From the NCBI GenBank assembly GCA_016748015.1, contig JAAOMT010000128.1, forward strand, positions 2,379,426 to 2,443,425: 64,000 bases of DNA, given 5' to 3'. The first letter of the stretch is position 1. Each line of letters starts with the position of its first letter. Under the pieces are notes generated by a model. That model saw only the letters and a program-made list of their open reading frames with translations, did no database searches and was not told the origin of the DNA. The position numbers were made by a program, and so were the translations under genes. Source of the DNA: Geosiphon pyriformis (lineage: Eukaryota; Glomeromycota; Glomeromycetes; Archaeosporales; Geosiphonaceae). Shown here one piece after another: positions 35,476 through 46,112 of the stretch.

Positions 35476-35996
35476 TATTACTCATAAAAAAAAAATAGTA
35501 GATCAATAGGAGAGTAGTAGTTAGGACATGAGCATATTGTTCAAGAAATCATAGCACATTACTTGAAAATGTGAGTGATCTTATAGAACATTAATTATGT
35601 ATATATAGTGGTAGGATTAGAAGAAAAAAAAACAGACTTCTTAGTTTAGATTTAATCTAAGCAATTTTCCAATTCAAAAATATTAATAAATAATTATTTG
35701 CTATTTAAATCCACTCTTTACTATTAACACTTTATGTTGATAGTATTAAATACTTAATCATACTGAAACAATAGCTCTTGATCATGGCTATTGACAGAAT
35801 ACTAACTTGAATTGCTTTGGCTTATTTCTTATTTTCTTTATGTTATTTTTTTATTTTATTTGTTGTTTACTAATTGATTAAAGAATTAAGTGCTGAAGTA
35901 CAAACATCATAGGGACTAGTAAAAGACCCATGAAACAAAAGTAAAACACTCATAGATTTGAGGATAGCTTACCAGGAGGATTACTGGCCATCACAC
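35476..35996 (+). repeat. 3' LTR of A-II, first part (continues at 46185-46368)
   Basis: Starts TATTACTCATAAA and runs until another LTR begins at 35997. The tail resumes at 46185 (ATGCTAAGAAAG..) and ends CTGTAACA at 46368, where the A1 pol frame continues. ACAC (35993-35996) and ATGC (46185-46188) mark the insertion of LTR2; both can derive from ACGC by CpG decay on opposite strands. Compare the uninterrupted equivalent GGCCATCATGCTAAG at about 54472. Confidence 0.75.
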
Positions 35997-36919
35997 TGTT
36001 ACTCATAAAATATAGAAAGCATATTAGCATATAAATTAGCCAATCATAAGTAGACATAGTAAATGTGGAATTCCAGGATTCCTCTCAGAGGAATCACAGG
36101 ATTCCAGGAATTGCAGGATTCTTACATGAGAAATTGCAGGATTCCAGAATTCCAGGATTCTTTTCAAAGGAATTACAGTATTCCAGGAATTCCAGGATTC
36201 CTAACATAAAAAATTGAGGAATTGAGAAATCTCAAATACGTATATATAGCAGTAGTATTAGAAGTTAGAAAATTAGTCAATAGAACTTAGAGTCAATTGA
36301 TTCGCAGAGTCAATTAGACTTATAGAATCAATTAGACTCGCAAAATCATAATTATTAAAATTACAAAAAAAAAAGAATCCTTTAGTGAGACCTCCCAGTT
36401 TAGATTTCATCTAGACAACTTTCCAAATACAATAAATAACTATTTGGTATCTTAAACCTAATTTTACTATCAACACTTCATGTTGATAGTAATTGATACT
36501 TAACTATACTGGAACAATAGCTCTTGATCATGGCTATTGACAGGATACTTACTTGCAAATTGCCTTAGCTTATTTCATATTTTCATTTATTTTCTTTTAT
36601 CTTTTCTTTATTTTTTTTGTTGTCTACTAACTTGATTAAAGGATTTACTCTTAAAAGACTTACAGAGAAATAAACTTGCTTAAACAATACTTACTCTTGG
36701 AAGACTTATGGAGGAACTGACATCAGGAAACAGCACTAGTATACACTTATGGAGAATATTGTACTAGGAGAATCATCAACCATTAAGCTGAGCAAGCAAT
36801 TGACAAAACTATGGTTTCAGGGAACTACTAATAAACTATTACTACTGAATCTCTGTCCATTATACAAAGAACTCAATTGAAAATCTTCAGATAAAATACC
36901 TTCAGATTACCATCATCAC
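35997..36919 (+). repeat. LTR2, inserted in the A-II LTR and itself split by element C (continues 46113-46184)
   Basis: Starts TGTTACTCATAAAATATAG and belongs to the type-A subgroup with a GAATTCC array, like 53827-54678 and 57363-58278. Its end (AACACCAAGTTACAG .. CTATAACA) is found at 46113-46184, beyond element C. Flanks of C are TCAC (36916-36919) and TTGC (46113-46116), again consistent with an original TCGC. Apart from C it has no internal region, so it is a solo LTR. Confidence 0.75.
36068..36225 (+). repeat. GGAATTCCAGGATTCC inverted/tandem array in LTR2
   Basis: About eight half-units of the type GAATTCCAGGATTC with the GGAATTCC palindrome and its complement AGGAATTGCAGG alternate over 150 bases upstream of the TATA-like GTATATATAG. 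Decayed versions occupy 53889-54065 and 57437-57560 at the same LTR position. Alternating orientation could fold into hairpins. Confidence 0.65.
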
Positions 36920-38314
36920 TGTTATCAGACGAAATTAGAGATATTATTTAGCATGAAATTATCTTATAATTTCTATCATTAATTAGCATATATTATCATT
37001 TCAAATGATCATTTATTACATTAGCAAAAATGTCCAAAATTATCATTTAATTAATAACCCAAATTGTACACAACACAAATGTAACCTAATTGCGATGATC
37101 AATCATGCAATACCCCGAACTATGTAACATTCAGAGTTTGCCAAAATTTGTAGAAATTCGCCGAAATAATTGATAGTTCACCAAAATATCTAATAGTTCG
37201 CCGAAATAACTTGTAGTTTGCCGAAATGTATCTTTAGTTCAGCGAAATTGTAGAAAATAGCAAAGTTCAAGTTCATAGAATAGTGTTACAACAAGTTGTA
37301 TAAAAGAAAAGCTTCTCTCTTCGAGAAAATGTATCTTACTTTAGATTTATCTCTTAAAAACTGTTCCTATACACACAAAAAGAAATAAATATCAAATAAT
37401 TCGAAAAACCAAATTTTTTAAATTATTGCACTTGAAAAATCCTCAAAAACCCAACTAACATTTCGAAATTGATTAGCTACCAATTTCAGTAAACTGTTAG
37501 TGACTCCAGGCCTGGATAGAAAACGTTTCTCTTGATAAAATCCTATTTCTTTTACATTTTTTTTATTTTCTTTTCTTTTCTTATTACAATCATTAGGGTA
37601 GCCTACAGACAAGATTCCTGTAGAAGAGTTGACTTTCACAGCAAAAGTAACTACACATTTTTAGTGAGCTTCCAGACAAGCAATTCCTGGAAAAGAGTTG
37701 ATGTTTACTACAATGTAACTACATAAAGCAACTGGCACAGAATTGGCCATTCCACTTATAAGTCCAGCAAGTTCAAATTATAGGAGATAATTTGAAGTTA
37801 AAAATTCAGTTACTGGAGGTTCAACCACAGAACTACAAACATGTATATATACAGTAGTTTTAATNNNNNNNNNNNNNNNNNNNNTAGCTACCAATTTCAG
37901 TAAACTGTTAGTGACTCCAGGCCTGGATAGAAAACGTTTCTCTTGATAAAATCCTATTTCTTTTACATTTTTTTTATTTTCTTTTCTTTTCTTATTACAA
38001 TCATTAGGGTAGCCTACAGACAAGATTCCTGTAGAAGAGTTGACTTTCACAGCAAAAGTAACTACACATTTTTAGTGAGCTTCCAGACAAGCAATTCCTG
38101 GAAAAGAGTTGATGTTTACTACAATGTAACTACATAAAGCAACTGGCACAGAATTGGCCATTCCACTTATAAGTCCAGCAAGTTCAAATTATAGGAGATA
38201 ATTTGAAGTTAAAAATTCAGTTACTGGAGGTTCAACCACATCCAAAAAACGTGAATTCACAGCAAATAAGTATCAACAACATTACAAAAAAGAGACCAAA
38301 AACCTCCGGTAATA
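36920..38314 (+). repeat. 5' LTR of element C (contains assembly gap)
   Basis: Starts TGTTATCAGACG and ends CTCCGGTAATA, followed by PBS TGGTGCTCTCCC at 38317. Has the TTCGCCGAA-like array (37134-37245) and TATA-like GTATAAAAG (about 37298). The apparent length of 1395 bp is about 410 bp longer than the 985-bp 3' LTR because of the duplicated segment around the N run. Confidence 0.9.
37474..38240. other. Assembly gap (20 N) with identical flanking duplication
   Basis: N run at 37865-37884. Positions 37474-37829 are repeated without visible difference at 37885-38240 (offset 411). The 35 bases just before the gap (37830-37864) do not match the continuation of the right copy and contain a GTATATATACAGTAG stretch resembling a type-A LTR. 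Most likely two contig ends overlapping in the LTR that were not merged. Confidence 0.9.
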
Positions 38315-38356
38315 TTTGGTGCTCTCCCATGGAAATAACACAGCAACAAATTCAAA

Positions 38357-39990
38357 GTGGTGACCACCTCAGACATCACAGCCTTAGAGTACTATCAATC
38401 GATTTACACACACTGCAAACAACGATTTGAAATATGTGACGGAATCATAGCTTTCAAGAAAACACTTTTTCAATACATTGAAAATCAAATCAACAACTAC
38501 CTTTTTAGGAACTATAATATTACAACAGTTAAAAAAGATCTTCTTGAGAACATACTACACTATTCCAACACTGAATCAGAAAACATTAGTGCTGAAGCTT
38601 GTGCTACTTATTTTGAGGAACTCAATTATAATATCATTCGATTCTGTGAAAAAAAATATCCTCCAAATGCACAATTTGCTTTTGAACTCGAATCTGAACC
38701 TGAAACCAGTAGCAACAAAAGACAAAAAGATAACCGACCTGTTCACACAACACCCAATACTCCCAAAATATCATTCAAACATTTACAAACACCTGAACAA
38801 CCAGCTCAAAACTTCCACTTACTATTACACCTTTTTTAGCTTCACTTGCACAAGCACAAACACCTAATTCACCCTTAAATCAATTTGCAAGACCAGAAGA
38901 TTTTACATCACTCAGAAGTCTCACCAGACAACAAGAACCCCTTTAAACTAATTCCAATCTCCTTGATTTTCTAGCTGAAAATCAAAATGAACACTCTGAG
39001 ACAGCAGCAAATGAAGAAAACAACTCTGAAATAACCGAAGAAGAATCAATAGACAGTGAAAACAAAGAAGACAAAATGACAACATACATCGCAAAAATCC
39101 CTGAATTCAATGGAGAAGATATTGAGACCAGTCCCCAAGAATGGCTTGACCAAGTTACTAAAGCTGGAGATGCAAATGGATGGAATACTGCCAGAATGTT
39201 AAAAACAATTCCCTACTTTCTTAAAGGAACAGCAGGAGAATGGTCTGAAAACCTTACCACCCTATTTAATAATTGGAATGCTTTCAAAGCAGCCTTCCTT
39301 GAACAGTTCACTGACAATAATACCTCCATCACTCTTCGCAATCGTTTTCGAAATATCAAACAAGAACCCTCCGAATCCGTTATGACTTATATTGGGAAAT
39401 TCAACAAACTTCTCAGATGGATTCGCCAACTCGAGACAAACAATTATTATTCCGATGTTTAAATCTTGGATCAATTTATTACTGGTCTAAAAGATAAACT
39501 AATTAAAAAGGTTCGCTCACACGCGCCAGAAGATTTAAACTCTGCCATACAGCATGCGAAAAAATACGAAATGGCCATGAAAAAAGCCAATCGTACAAAA
39601 CTTGTAAATTTGGCAATTGGAGAAACCAGCTCAGCAGCTGAAGAAAAAATTGACCAACTCACAAAGAAGGTCGAAAACTATTTTACCAACCAACAACAAC
39701 AACAACCCCAAAGATATTAACCACCCCAAAGACGAAATCAAAATAACTTTGCACCACTTTCCAATAACCAGCCCCAGAATTGCCATTACTGTGGAATCTC
39801 TGGCCACTGGAAAAGAGATTGCAGAAAGCTGCAACGAGACCAACAAAATAGGGGTAATCAATGTTACTCTCTACCACAGCAATTTTATTATCAACCATCA
39901 CCACCAGCTTACTATTCACCAAGACCCCAATACCAAAATAACTATTATCAGCCTGCCCCACAACCAATCCAACAGCAATACCAACAACCA
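38357..39990 (+). pseudogene. gag of element C
   Basis: N-terminal domain 38357-38800, with a one-base frame change near 38808, then the core starting MTTYIAKIPEFNGED (39076) with DANGWNTARMLKTIPYFL and AFLEQFTDNNTSITLRNRF. A capsid tail LDQFITGLKDKLIKKV follows, then a Gln run and the intact zinc knuckle CHYCGISGHWKRDC (about 39780). A Tyr/Gln/Pro-rich region ends it. In-frame stops at about 38944, 39461 and 39718 all fit CAA->TAA. The frame lacks an ATG; the ATG at 38329 is in another frame, as in B. Confidence 0.88.
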
Positions 39991-40940
39991 CCCACACAAC
40001 ATTATCAAGTACCTGCTCGAAGACTGATTACACAAAATCAATTCACACCACAAAACCGATACCAAGTAAACAACAGTAGAATCAGTTCGAACAACCAATT
40101 GGTTCCCCGAAATACCACTCAACCAAGACCTAACCATTACCACACTCAACCCAGTTATTTAACAATGCTGGAAGAACAGGATTTTCACCATACTGCACTC
40201 TTGGAAGGTAGAGCTGCAGCACAACAACAACGAAACTCTTCTCATAACCACACCACTATTCCACCAGCCCGAATTGCTGAAAACACCAATCTCTCTGATA
40301 TCTTTCCTTTTGAATTTGAAGCAAATGAATCACCATTCTTGCTTAGCAATGTAGCAGCTAATGAGCAAAAAGCCATCACTGCAATGTACACAGAAGCTGA
40401 AGTAGAAGGAAAGCCAATTTGCTTGATCCTAGACAGTGAATCTGCTGGAAGCATTATTACTTACCAGTTAATGCAACAGTTGAAAAGAAATGTCGACCGA
40501 CCAGCTCAAACAGTAATCGTCACTGCCAATGGCATGAAAAAGACCCCAGTAGGAGAAATTGACAATTTTCCATTCACTCTTAATGAAATCACCATTCCAG
40601 TCAAAGTTTTTGTAATGGACGCACCCCAGTACCAAGCTCTTGTCAGAAATGATTGGCTTCAAAAAGCCAATGCTAATTTGAATTGGGAAACACAAGAGTT
40701 AACAATCTCCTACCAAGAACAACACGCCTGAGTACCTGCCATTTGTGGTATATTCAACAAACGCTCTGAAAAAGCCCCAGCTTTTGAATTTGAACCAGAA
40801 GAAGAAAAACCAATAATCAAAACATTCATGGCTCTTGGATCAACGTCCAACTGGGCCAATGAAACAGAACAAGAACATTTTATCTCACACACTAAACCCG
40901 AAACCTCTGGATGGAATATACCTTACTCAAAACCCGAACC
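39991..40940 (+). pseudogene. Aspartic protease of element C
   Basis: The open frame 40099-40731 carries EQKAITAMYTEAEVEGKPIC and then LILDSESAGSIITYQL, so the active-site Gly is Glu (GGA->GAA type change). Downstream NDWLQKANANLNWETQEL is intact. A TGA at 40729 follows, then an acidic linker (EFEPEEEKPI) and ALGSTSNWANETEQE up to the deletion point. Confidence 0.8.
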
Positions 40941-41216
40941 AAGAAAACAATGCTCTTAATCAACATTTCAGGTTTGCAACTAGTCAATCAAAGAGAATAA
41001 TTAGGAAAGAGCAATAAAAGAACCCAAGGTTTTAGTTTAACTGGACGATTCACAGTTCCAGTTAATATAGCTCTTAACACATAGAACAAATCCCACCAGA
41101 TTCTCAGACTTCTACAACCGATTACCATCTTACCCTTTGGAGAACATCCGGAAATCTACACTTGCACAAAGCCAACAACCACACAACAAATTTTTGAGTC
41201 CAATGAACAAGTCTGC
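40941..41216 (+). pseudogene. Deletion junction of element C: cysteine-rich and dUTPase-like segments missing
   Basis: The segment YSKPEPRKQ (about 40925) corresponds to YSIPEPQKE of B (28528). About 15-20 bases later the sequence matches B again from LINI-x-GLQ (29634; here ISGLQLVNQRE after a frame change) and continues KRTQGFSLTGRF, the last dUTPase motif. About 1.1 kb of B-type sequence is therefore absent. It removes both cysteine clusters and motifs 1-4. Confidence 0.75.
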
Positions 41217-42480
41217 TTGGAACATAATATTTCAATCTCAAACATTTATATTCCAAAAGGAACAAAAAAAGTCCGAGTTACTTTTTACAACCCCAATAAT
41301 TACCCCATAATTTTATTAAATAATTTAGAAATTGGAGTTATTCACAGTAATATATTTCAACAAGAATTACCCCAAACAGTTCTCGATTTCCCTGAAATTA
41401 TTGGACATTCACTACCAAAAATCAACCCAAACCTTAGCTCTGAAAACTATCATGTTGTCATGGAAAAACTATCTCGAATCAACATAGGACAACTTGAACT
41501 ACAACAACAGACCCAGCTCAAAGAACTAATTGCAGAATTTGCTGATATCTTTGCTGAAAACAACAATGACTTAGGAAGAACTGATTTGGTTCAACACCAA
41601 ATCTATACAGAAGATGCCAAACTTAGGTGACAACAAGCCTACCAAGTTGCTTCAGAAAGTCACCAATTTATCCGAAAAGAAGTACAACAGATGCTTAACA
41701 ATGGGCTTATTCAACCATCAATAAGCCCATGGGCCTCACTTGTGGTTTTAGTTAAAAAGAAAAATGGAAAGATACAATTTTGTGTTGATTACTGACAACT
41801 CAACAGTGTCACCATTGGGGATGCCTATCCTCTTCTCCGAATTGATGACATGTTGGATGCCCTTGGAAAGTCCAAATACTTTTTGACATTAGATTTAGAG
41901 AGTGAATACTGGCAAGTTGCTATGGATCCCAAAGACTGCCCCAAAACAGTATTCACCACTCAAGGAGAAAATTACGAGTTCAATGTAATGCCTTTTGGAT
42001 TATGCAATGCACCAGCAACATTCCAAAGATTCATGGATGTTGTTTACAAAGGCCTCTTTTGGAAATCAGTAGTAGTTTATCTTGATGACACTGATGTTTA
42101 TTCACCATCTTTCGAGCTACATTTAATTCACTTGCAAGAAGTTTTTCAATGATTACAGAAAGCAGAATTGAAACTGAACATTAAAAAATACTACTTCGGA
42201 AAAACAAGTTTAGCTTTTCTTGGTCACATTGTTAGCAAAGATAGAATTAAACCAGACCCTGGAAAAATCAGTACTGTCAAAAACTTCAAGACTCCATGAA
42301 ATACCACAGAATTAAGAGGATTTATTGGATTAGCATCCTATTACTGAAAATTCATCAAAGGATTCTTAGAAATTGCAAAACCCCTCAACCAGCTCACTAC
42401 TAAAAATATCGAATACAATTGGACAGAAGAACACCAAAATGTCTTCGAGATACTTAAGGAAAAACTCACAACAGCTCCAA
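41217..42480 (+). pseudogene. Reverse transcriptase of element C
   Basis: Frame with few stops: LEIGVIHSNIF, SRINIGQLELQQQTQLKEL, VLVKKKNGKIQFCVDY, a TGA, LDLESEYWQVAMDPKDC (41890), FNVMPFGLCNAPATFQRFMD, and the catalytic YLDD (42077). The connection segment FLGHIVSKD and the LASYY, TGA, KFIKGF segment follow. The stops at the FQ-x-L and YY-x-KF positions are shared with B and fit CGA->TGA. Apart from stops the enzyme has all catalytic residues. Confidence 0.9.
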
Positions 42481-42887
42481 TCCTCGCCTACCCAGATTTC
42501 AGCAACTGATTCCGGTTAGCAACTGACGCCTCTTATACTGCCTTTGGTGCCATCCTATTACAGTTAGATGACAATGGAAATGAGCGAGTAATTGCTTATG
42601 CTAGTAGAACATTAAAGCCAGCCAAAAAGAACTACTCCGCAACAGAATTAGAAACCGCAGCAGTAATCTGGGCCCTACATCACTTCAATCTTTACTTCAG
42701 ACCCAAAAAATTCGATATTATCACTGATAATATTGGACTTAAATGGCTTCAAAACAAAAACACCCAGCTGAATGCAAAACAAACCCGATGGACAAGATTT
42801 TTAGCTAATTACCAATACATCGTACACCACAAACCAGGAAAACTTTATACCAACGTTGATTGTCTCTCAAGAATGAGACAAGATTAG
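42481..42887 (+). pseudogene. RNase H of element C
   Basis: Ty3-type RNase H with all acidic residues present: LATDASYTAFGAILLQ (Asp), SATELETAAVIWAL (Glu) and FDIITDNIGLKWLQ (Asp). The tail YIVHHKPGKLYTNVDCLSRM is complete and ends RQD-TAG at 42887. One TGA (about 42508) replaces Trp. The integrase frame is +1 relative to this one. Confidence 0.88.
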
Positions 42888-42936
42888 AAAACAAAACCAA
42901 CACCTATTTGAATTAACAGCATTAAAACAACAAACA

Positions 42937-44322
42937 ATGAATCCCGAAAACTACAACAATCTCAAACAATATTTAGAGACATTAACAATCTCAACAGATT
43001 GGTTCCCAGATGAAAAACATCAGTTACAACAACAAGCCAAACAATATTTTCTACACAATAACATTATCTATTACCAAAATTTCAAAAACCCAACCAAACC
43101 ACTCAGATTAATACAAAAACAGGAAAAAGAGACTATTTTATACAATATGCACTCAGATCCTTCATCAGCACACTTCGGAAAAGATAGCACCACCCAAAGA
43201 ACACTAGAATACTACTTTTGGCCTCGAATAAGAAAAGACATTCATGAATATGTCAAATCTTGTGATAGTTGTCAAAGAAAAGGAGGAACTCGCCCTACAG
43301 AACCTTTAAATCCAATCAAAGTTGGACAGCCTTTTGACAGAGTTGGTATCAATTTAGTCGGACCACTATCTATTACCACTCAAGGAAACCGTTATATTGC
43401 AGTAGCTGTAGACTATCTTACTAAATGGCCTAAAGCCAGAGCCATTTAATGAGCAGATGCAAAATCAGTAGCAAATTTCATCTACAAAGACATCATTTGT
43501 AGACATGGATGTCTAATTGAACTTTTATCCGATCAGGGAACACACTTTGTGAACAACCTGATACAAGAAATTTGTGAACGATTCAATGTTAAAAGACCTC
43601 TGTCTTTGTTCTACCATCCACAAACAAATAGACTTGTGGAACGTTTTAACAAAACATTGTGTGAGTCATTAACCAAAGTCTCAACCAATTTTGAGCAAGA
43701 ATGGGATCTCTTTATTCCATCAGTGTTACTAGCATATAGAACATTAAAACAAGATACCACAAAACACACACTATTTGATTTAACTTATGGAAGGATGGCA
43801 ACGTTACCAATTAGTTTCACAGTAGAAACATACCCAGCACAACCGATCAATGAAAACAATTTCCAAGAAATGCTTTAGCGAAGAGCCTATACTCTGCTTA
43901 GCACATTGGAAGGAAAACGACGAATAGCAGCCACTCATATTGAACACTCCCAAGCTCAACAAAAAAAACAGCATGATAACAAATTGCCTTCAGTCACCAA
44001 TGAATTTAAAATTGGAAACAAAGTTCTTTTACACAGAACTAAAGCTGAAAAACAATAGAGTGGAAAATTTGAAAATAAATGGGATGGATCATTCTTTATC
44101 CATGAAGTCCTAGGCAACAGATCATACAAGCTAAGACTTGATAACAAAATTCTAGCAAAAATTGCACATGGAGATCATTTGAAACACTATCATTCCAGAA
44201 ACAATCCTGAACCATTAATTCCACAAATTGGTACACATTCCCCTTTGATCAGTCCCGAAGATATTCCCCGAAACTTAGAACCAATAGTTGTCATTGAACA
44301 ACCTTCCAACCTGAACACTTAA
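42937..44322 (+). pseudogene. Integrase of element C
   Basis: Starts at ATG 42937 (MNPENYNNLKQYLETL). The zinc domain is complete (HSDPSSAHFGKD .. SCDSCQRK). The core has FDRVGINLVGPL, so the first catalytic Asp is Asn. The second Asp is in LLSDQGTHFVN and the Glu in NRLVERFNKTL. The open frame 43549-43878 continues with FIPSVLLAYRTLKQDTTKHT. After two stops the C-terminal part runs FKIGNKVLLHRTKAEKQ to LEPIVVIEQPSNLNT-stop. Only GAT->AAT in the first Asp and five or so stops separate it from an apparently complete gene. Confidence 0.9.
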
Positions 44323-44431
44323 TTTAATTTTACTAGTTATTCTCTTATAATTTAGAAACAATCTCACAAAAACAAAACAAAAATAGCATAAAAACCCATA
44401 CACCAAAAATTATTTTTTTATTTTTTTTCAA

Positions 44432-45159
44432 TTGCTTATAATGACTATTCCTCAAAACATTCAACAATTATCCCAAAAACTAATATTAGCTTTAAAAACA
44501 ATACCTGAATTATTCATTACTGTTACTGGAAACCACATAAATTATACCCAAACAAAAGTAGTTACAAAATTAGCCCCAAATTCACAAAAATATCACCCGT
44601 ATAAAAAGAACACAAGAAGTTATACTGAAATTCACCTGCCAGAACTTTTAAAGCTTGCTTTAAGAGAAAACCTAATGCTTACTCCGATTAGTATTCCACC
44701 AAATGCTACAATTCAACAAAAACTTCAACTGTGTCTCAATGAGGAAAACACTGAATATTCTCCAATCTATAGATATTTTCACATTGGAAAAACACTCTAC
44801 GAATGGAAACTGGAACTTACAACAGCAAACCTTACAAAAGAAGCTATTTAGAAACAACTCTACAACAAATTCAAGACAACAGCTGGATCAACAAACAGTC
44901 ATTACAGGCTTAGAGCTGCTCTTAGACTTTATGACCTATTCCACACCTGTGAAAACATACTACAAAACCCAATTTTTCAACCTTTGAAGATTCAATACAT
45001 TGGAAAGCTTACAGAACTGAAATTTCAACAATTTTCAGACCAAATTTCTTCAATAATTTTGGATTATTATCTGGAAATAACAGACAGTACTTGGACTTCG
45101 ACGGAGCTCAGTCTTGAAGAGGAGGTTATGTTACCAGACGAAATTAGAGATATTATTTA
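44432..45159 (+). pseudogene. ORF3 of element C, downstream of integrase
   Basis: 242-codon frame with one internal TAG (44849, fits CAG). Begins MLIMTIPQNIQQLSQKLILA; contains YRYFHIGKTLYEWKLEL, YRLRAALRLYDLFHTCENIL, KIQYIGKLTELKFQQFSDQI and an acidic end TELSLEEEV. It is predicted mostly helical, with no signal peptide or membrane segment. The last eleven codons are inside the 3' LTR and the PPT is coding. Conserved with B over its whole length and with type-A ORF3 near its C-terminus. Role unknown. Confidence 0.78.
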
Positions 45160-46112
45160 GCATAAAATTATTTTATAATTCCTATCATTAATTAGCATAT
45201 ATTATCGTTTCAAATGATCACTTATTACATTAGCAAAAATGTCTGAAATTATCATTTAATTAATAACCCAAATTGTACACAACACAAATATAACCTAATT
45301 GCAATGATCAATCATGCAATACCCCAAACTATATAACATTCAGAGTTCGCCGAAATTTGTAGAAATTTGCCGAAATAATTGATAGTTCACCAAAATATCT
45401 AATAGTTTGCTGAAATAACTTGTAGTTCACCGAAATGTATCTTTAGTTCAGCGAAATTGTAGAAAATAGCAAAGTTCAAGTTCATAGAATAGTGTTACAA
45501 CAAGTTGTATAAAAGAAGAGCTTCTCTCTTCGAGAAAATATATCTTACTTTAGATTTATCTCTTAAAAACTGTTCCTATATACACAAAAAGAAATAAATA
45601 TCAAATAATTCGAAAAACCAAATTCTTTAAATTATTGCACTTGAAAAATCTTCAAAAACCCAACTAACATTTCGAAATTGATTAGCTACCAATTTCAGTA
45701 AACTGTTAGTGACTCCAGGCCTGGATAGAAAATGTTTCCCTTGATAAAATCCTATTTCTTTTACATTTCTTTTATTTTCTTTTTTTTTCTTATTACAATC
45801 ATTAGGGTAGCCTACAGATGAGATTCCTGTAGAAGAGTTGACTTTCACAGCAAAAGTAACTACACATTTTTAGTGAGCTTCCAGACAAGCAATTGCTGGA
45901 AAAGAGTTGACGTTTACTACAATGTAACTACATAAAGCAACTGGCATGGAATTGGCCATTCCACTTATAAGCCCAGCAAGTTCAAATTATAGGAGATAAT
46001 TTGAAGTTAAAAATTCAGTTACTGGAGGTTCAACCACATCCAGAAAACGTGAATTTACAGCAAATAAGTATCAACAACATTACAAAAAAGAGACCAAAAA
46101 CCTCTGGTAACA
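45128..46112 (+). repeat. 3' LTR of element C
   Basis: 985 bp, TGTTACCAGACG to CTCTGGTAACA. Preceded by the polypurine tract GAAGAGGAGG (45116-45125). Compared with the 5' LTR the visible differences are almost all transitions. Contains the TTCGCCGAA-like array (45349-45455) and TATA-like GTATAAAAG (about 45508). Confidence 0.92.

Larger units (their letters stand above)
36920..46112 (+). mobile_element. Ty3/gypsy element C, best-preserved copy
   Basis: LTRs 36920-38314 (inflated by an assembly duplication) and 45128-46112. It lies inside LTR2 between TCAC and TTGC. Order: PBS, gag, protease, RT, RNase H, integrase, ORF3, PPT. A deletion relative to B near 40945 removes the cysteine-rich and dUTPase-like segments. 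The RT YLDD box, the RNase H triad and two of three integrase residues are intact. About a dozen stops remain, nearly all TGA/TAA/TAG at Arg, Gln or Trp positions. It is the youngest large element in the block. Confidence 0.92.

Noticed and set aside
37474-38240. Genuine tandem duplication of the LTR
   Set aside because: Perfect identity, an N run between the copies and absence from the partner LTR point to an assembly artefact.
41627-43450. Possible UGA/UAG reassignment, because TGA and TAG interrupt otherwise good pol frames
   Set aside because: All three stop codons occur, each at codons one transition away (CGA, CAA, CAG, TGG). Host POL3 and RPL26 read normally with standard stops.
44432-45159. 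ORF3 as an envelope gene (which would make these errantivirus-like)
   Set aside because: No signal peptide, transmembrane segment or cleavage motif is visible; the sequence is mostly helical and charged.
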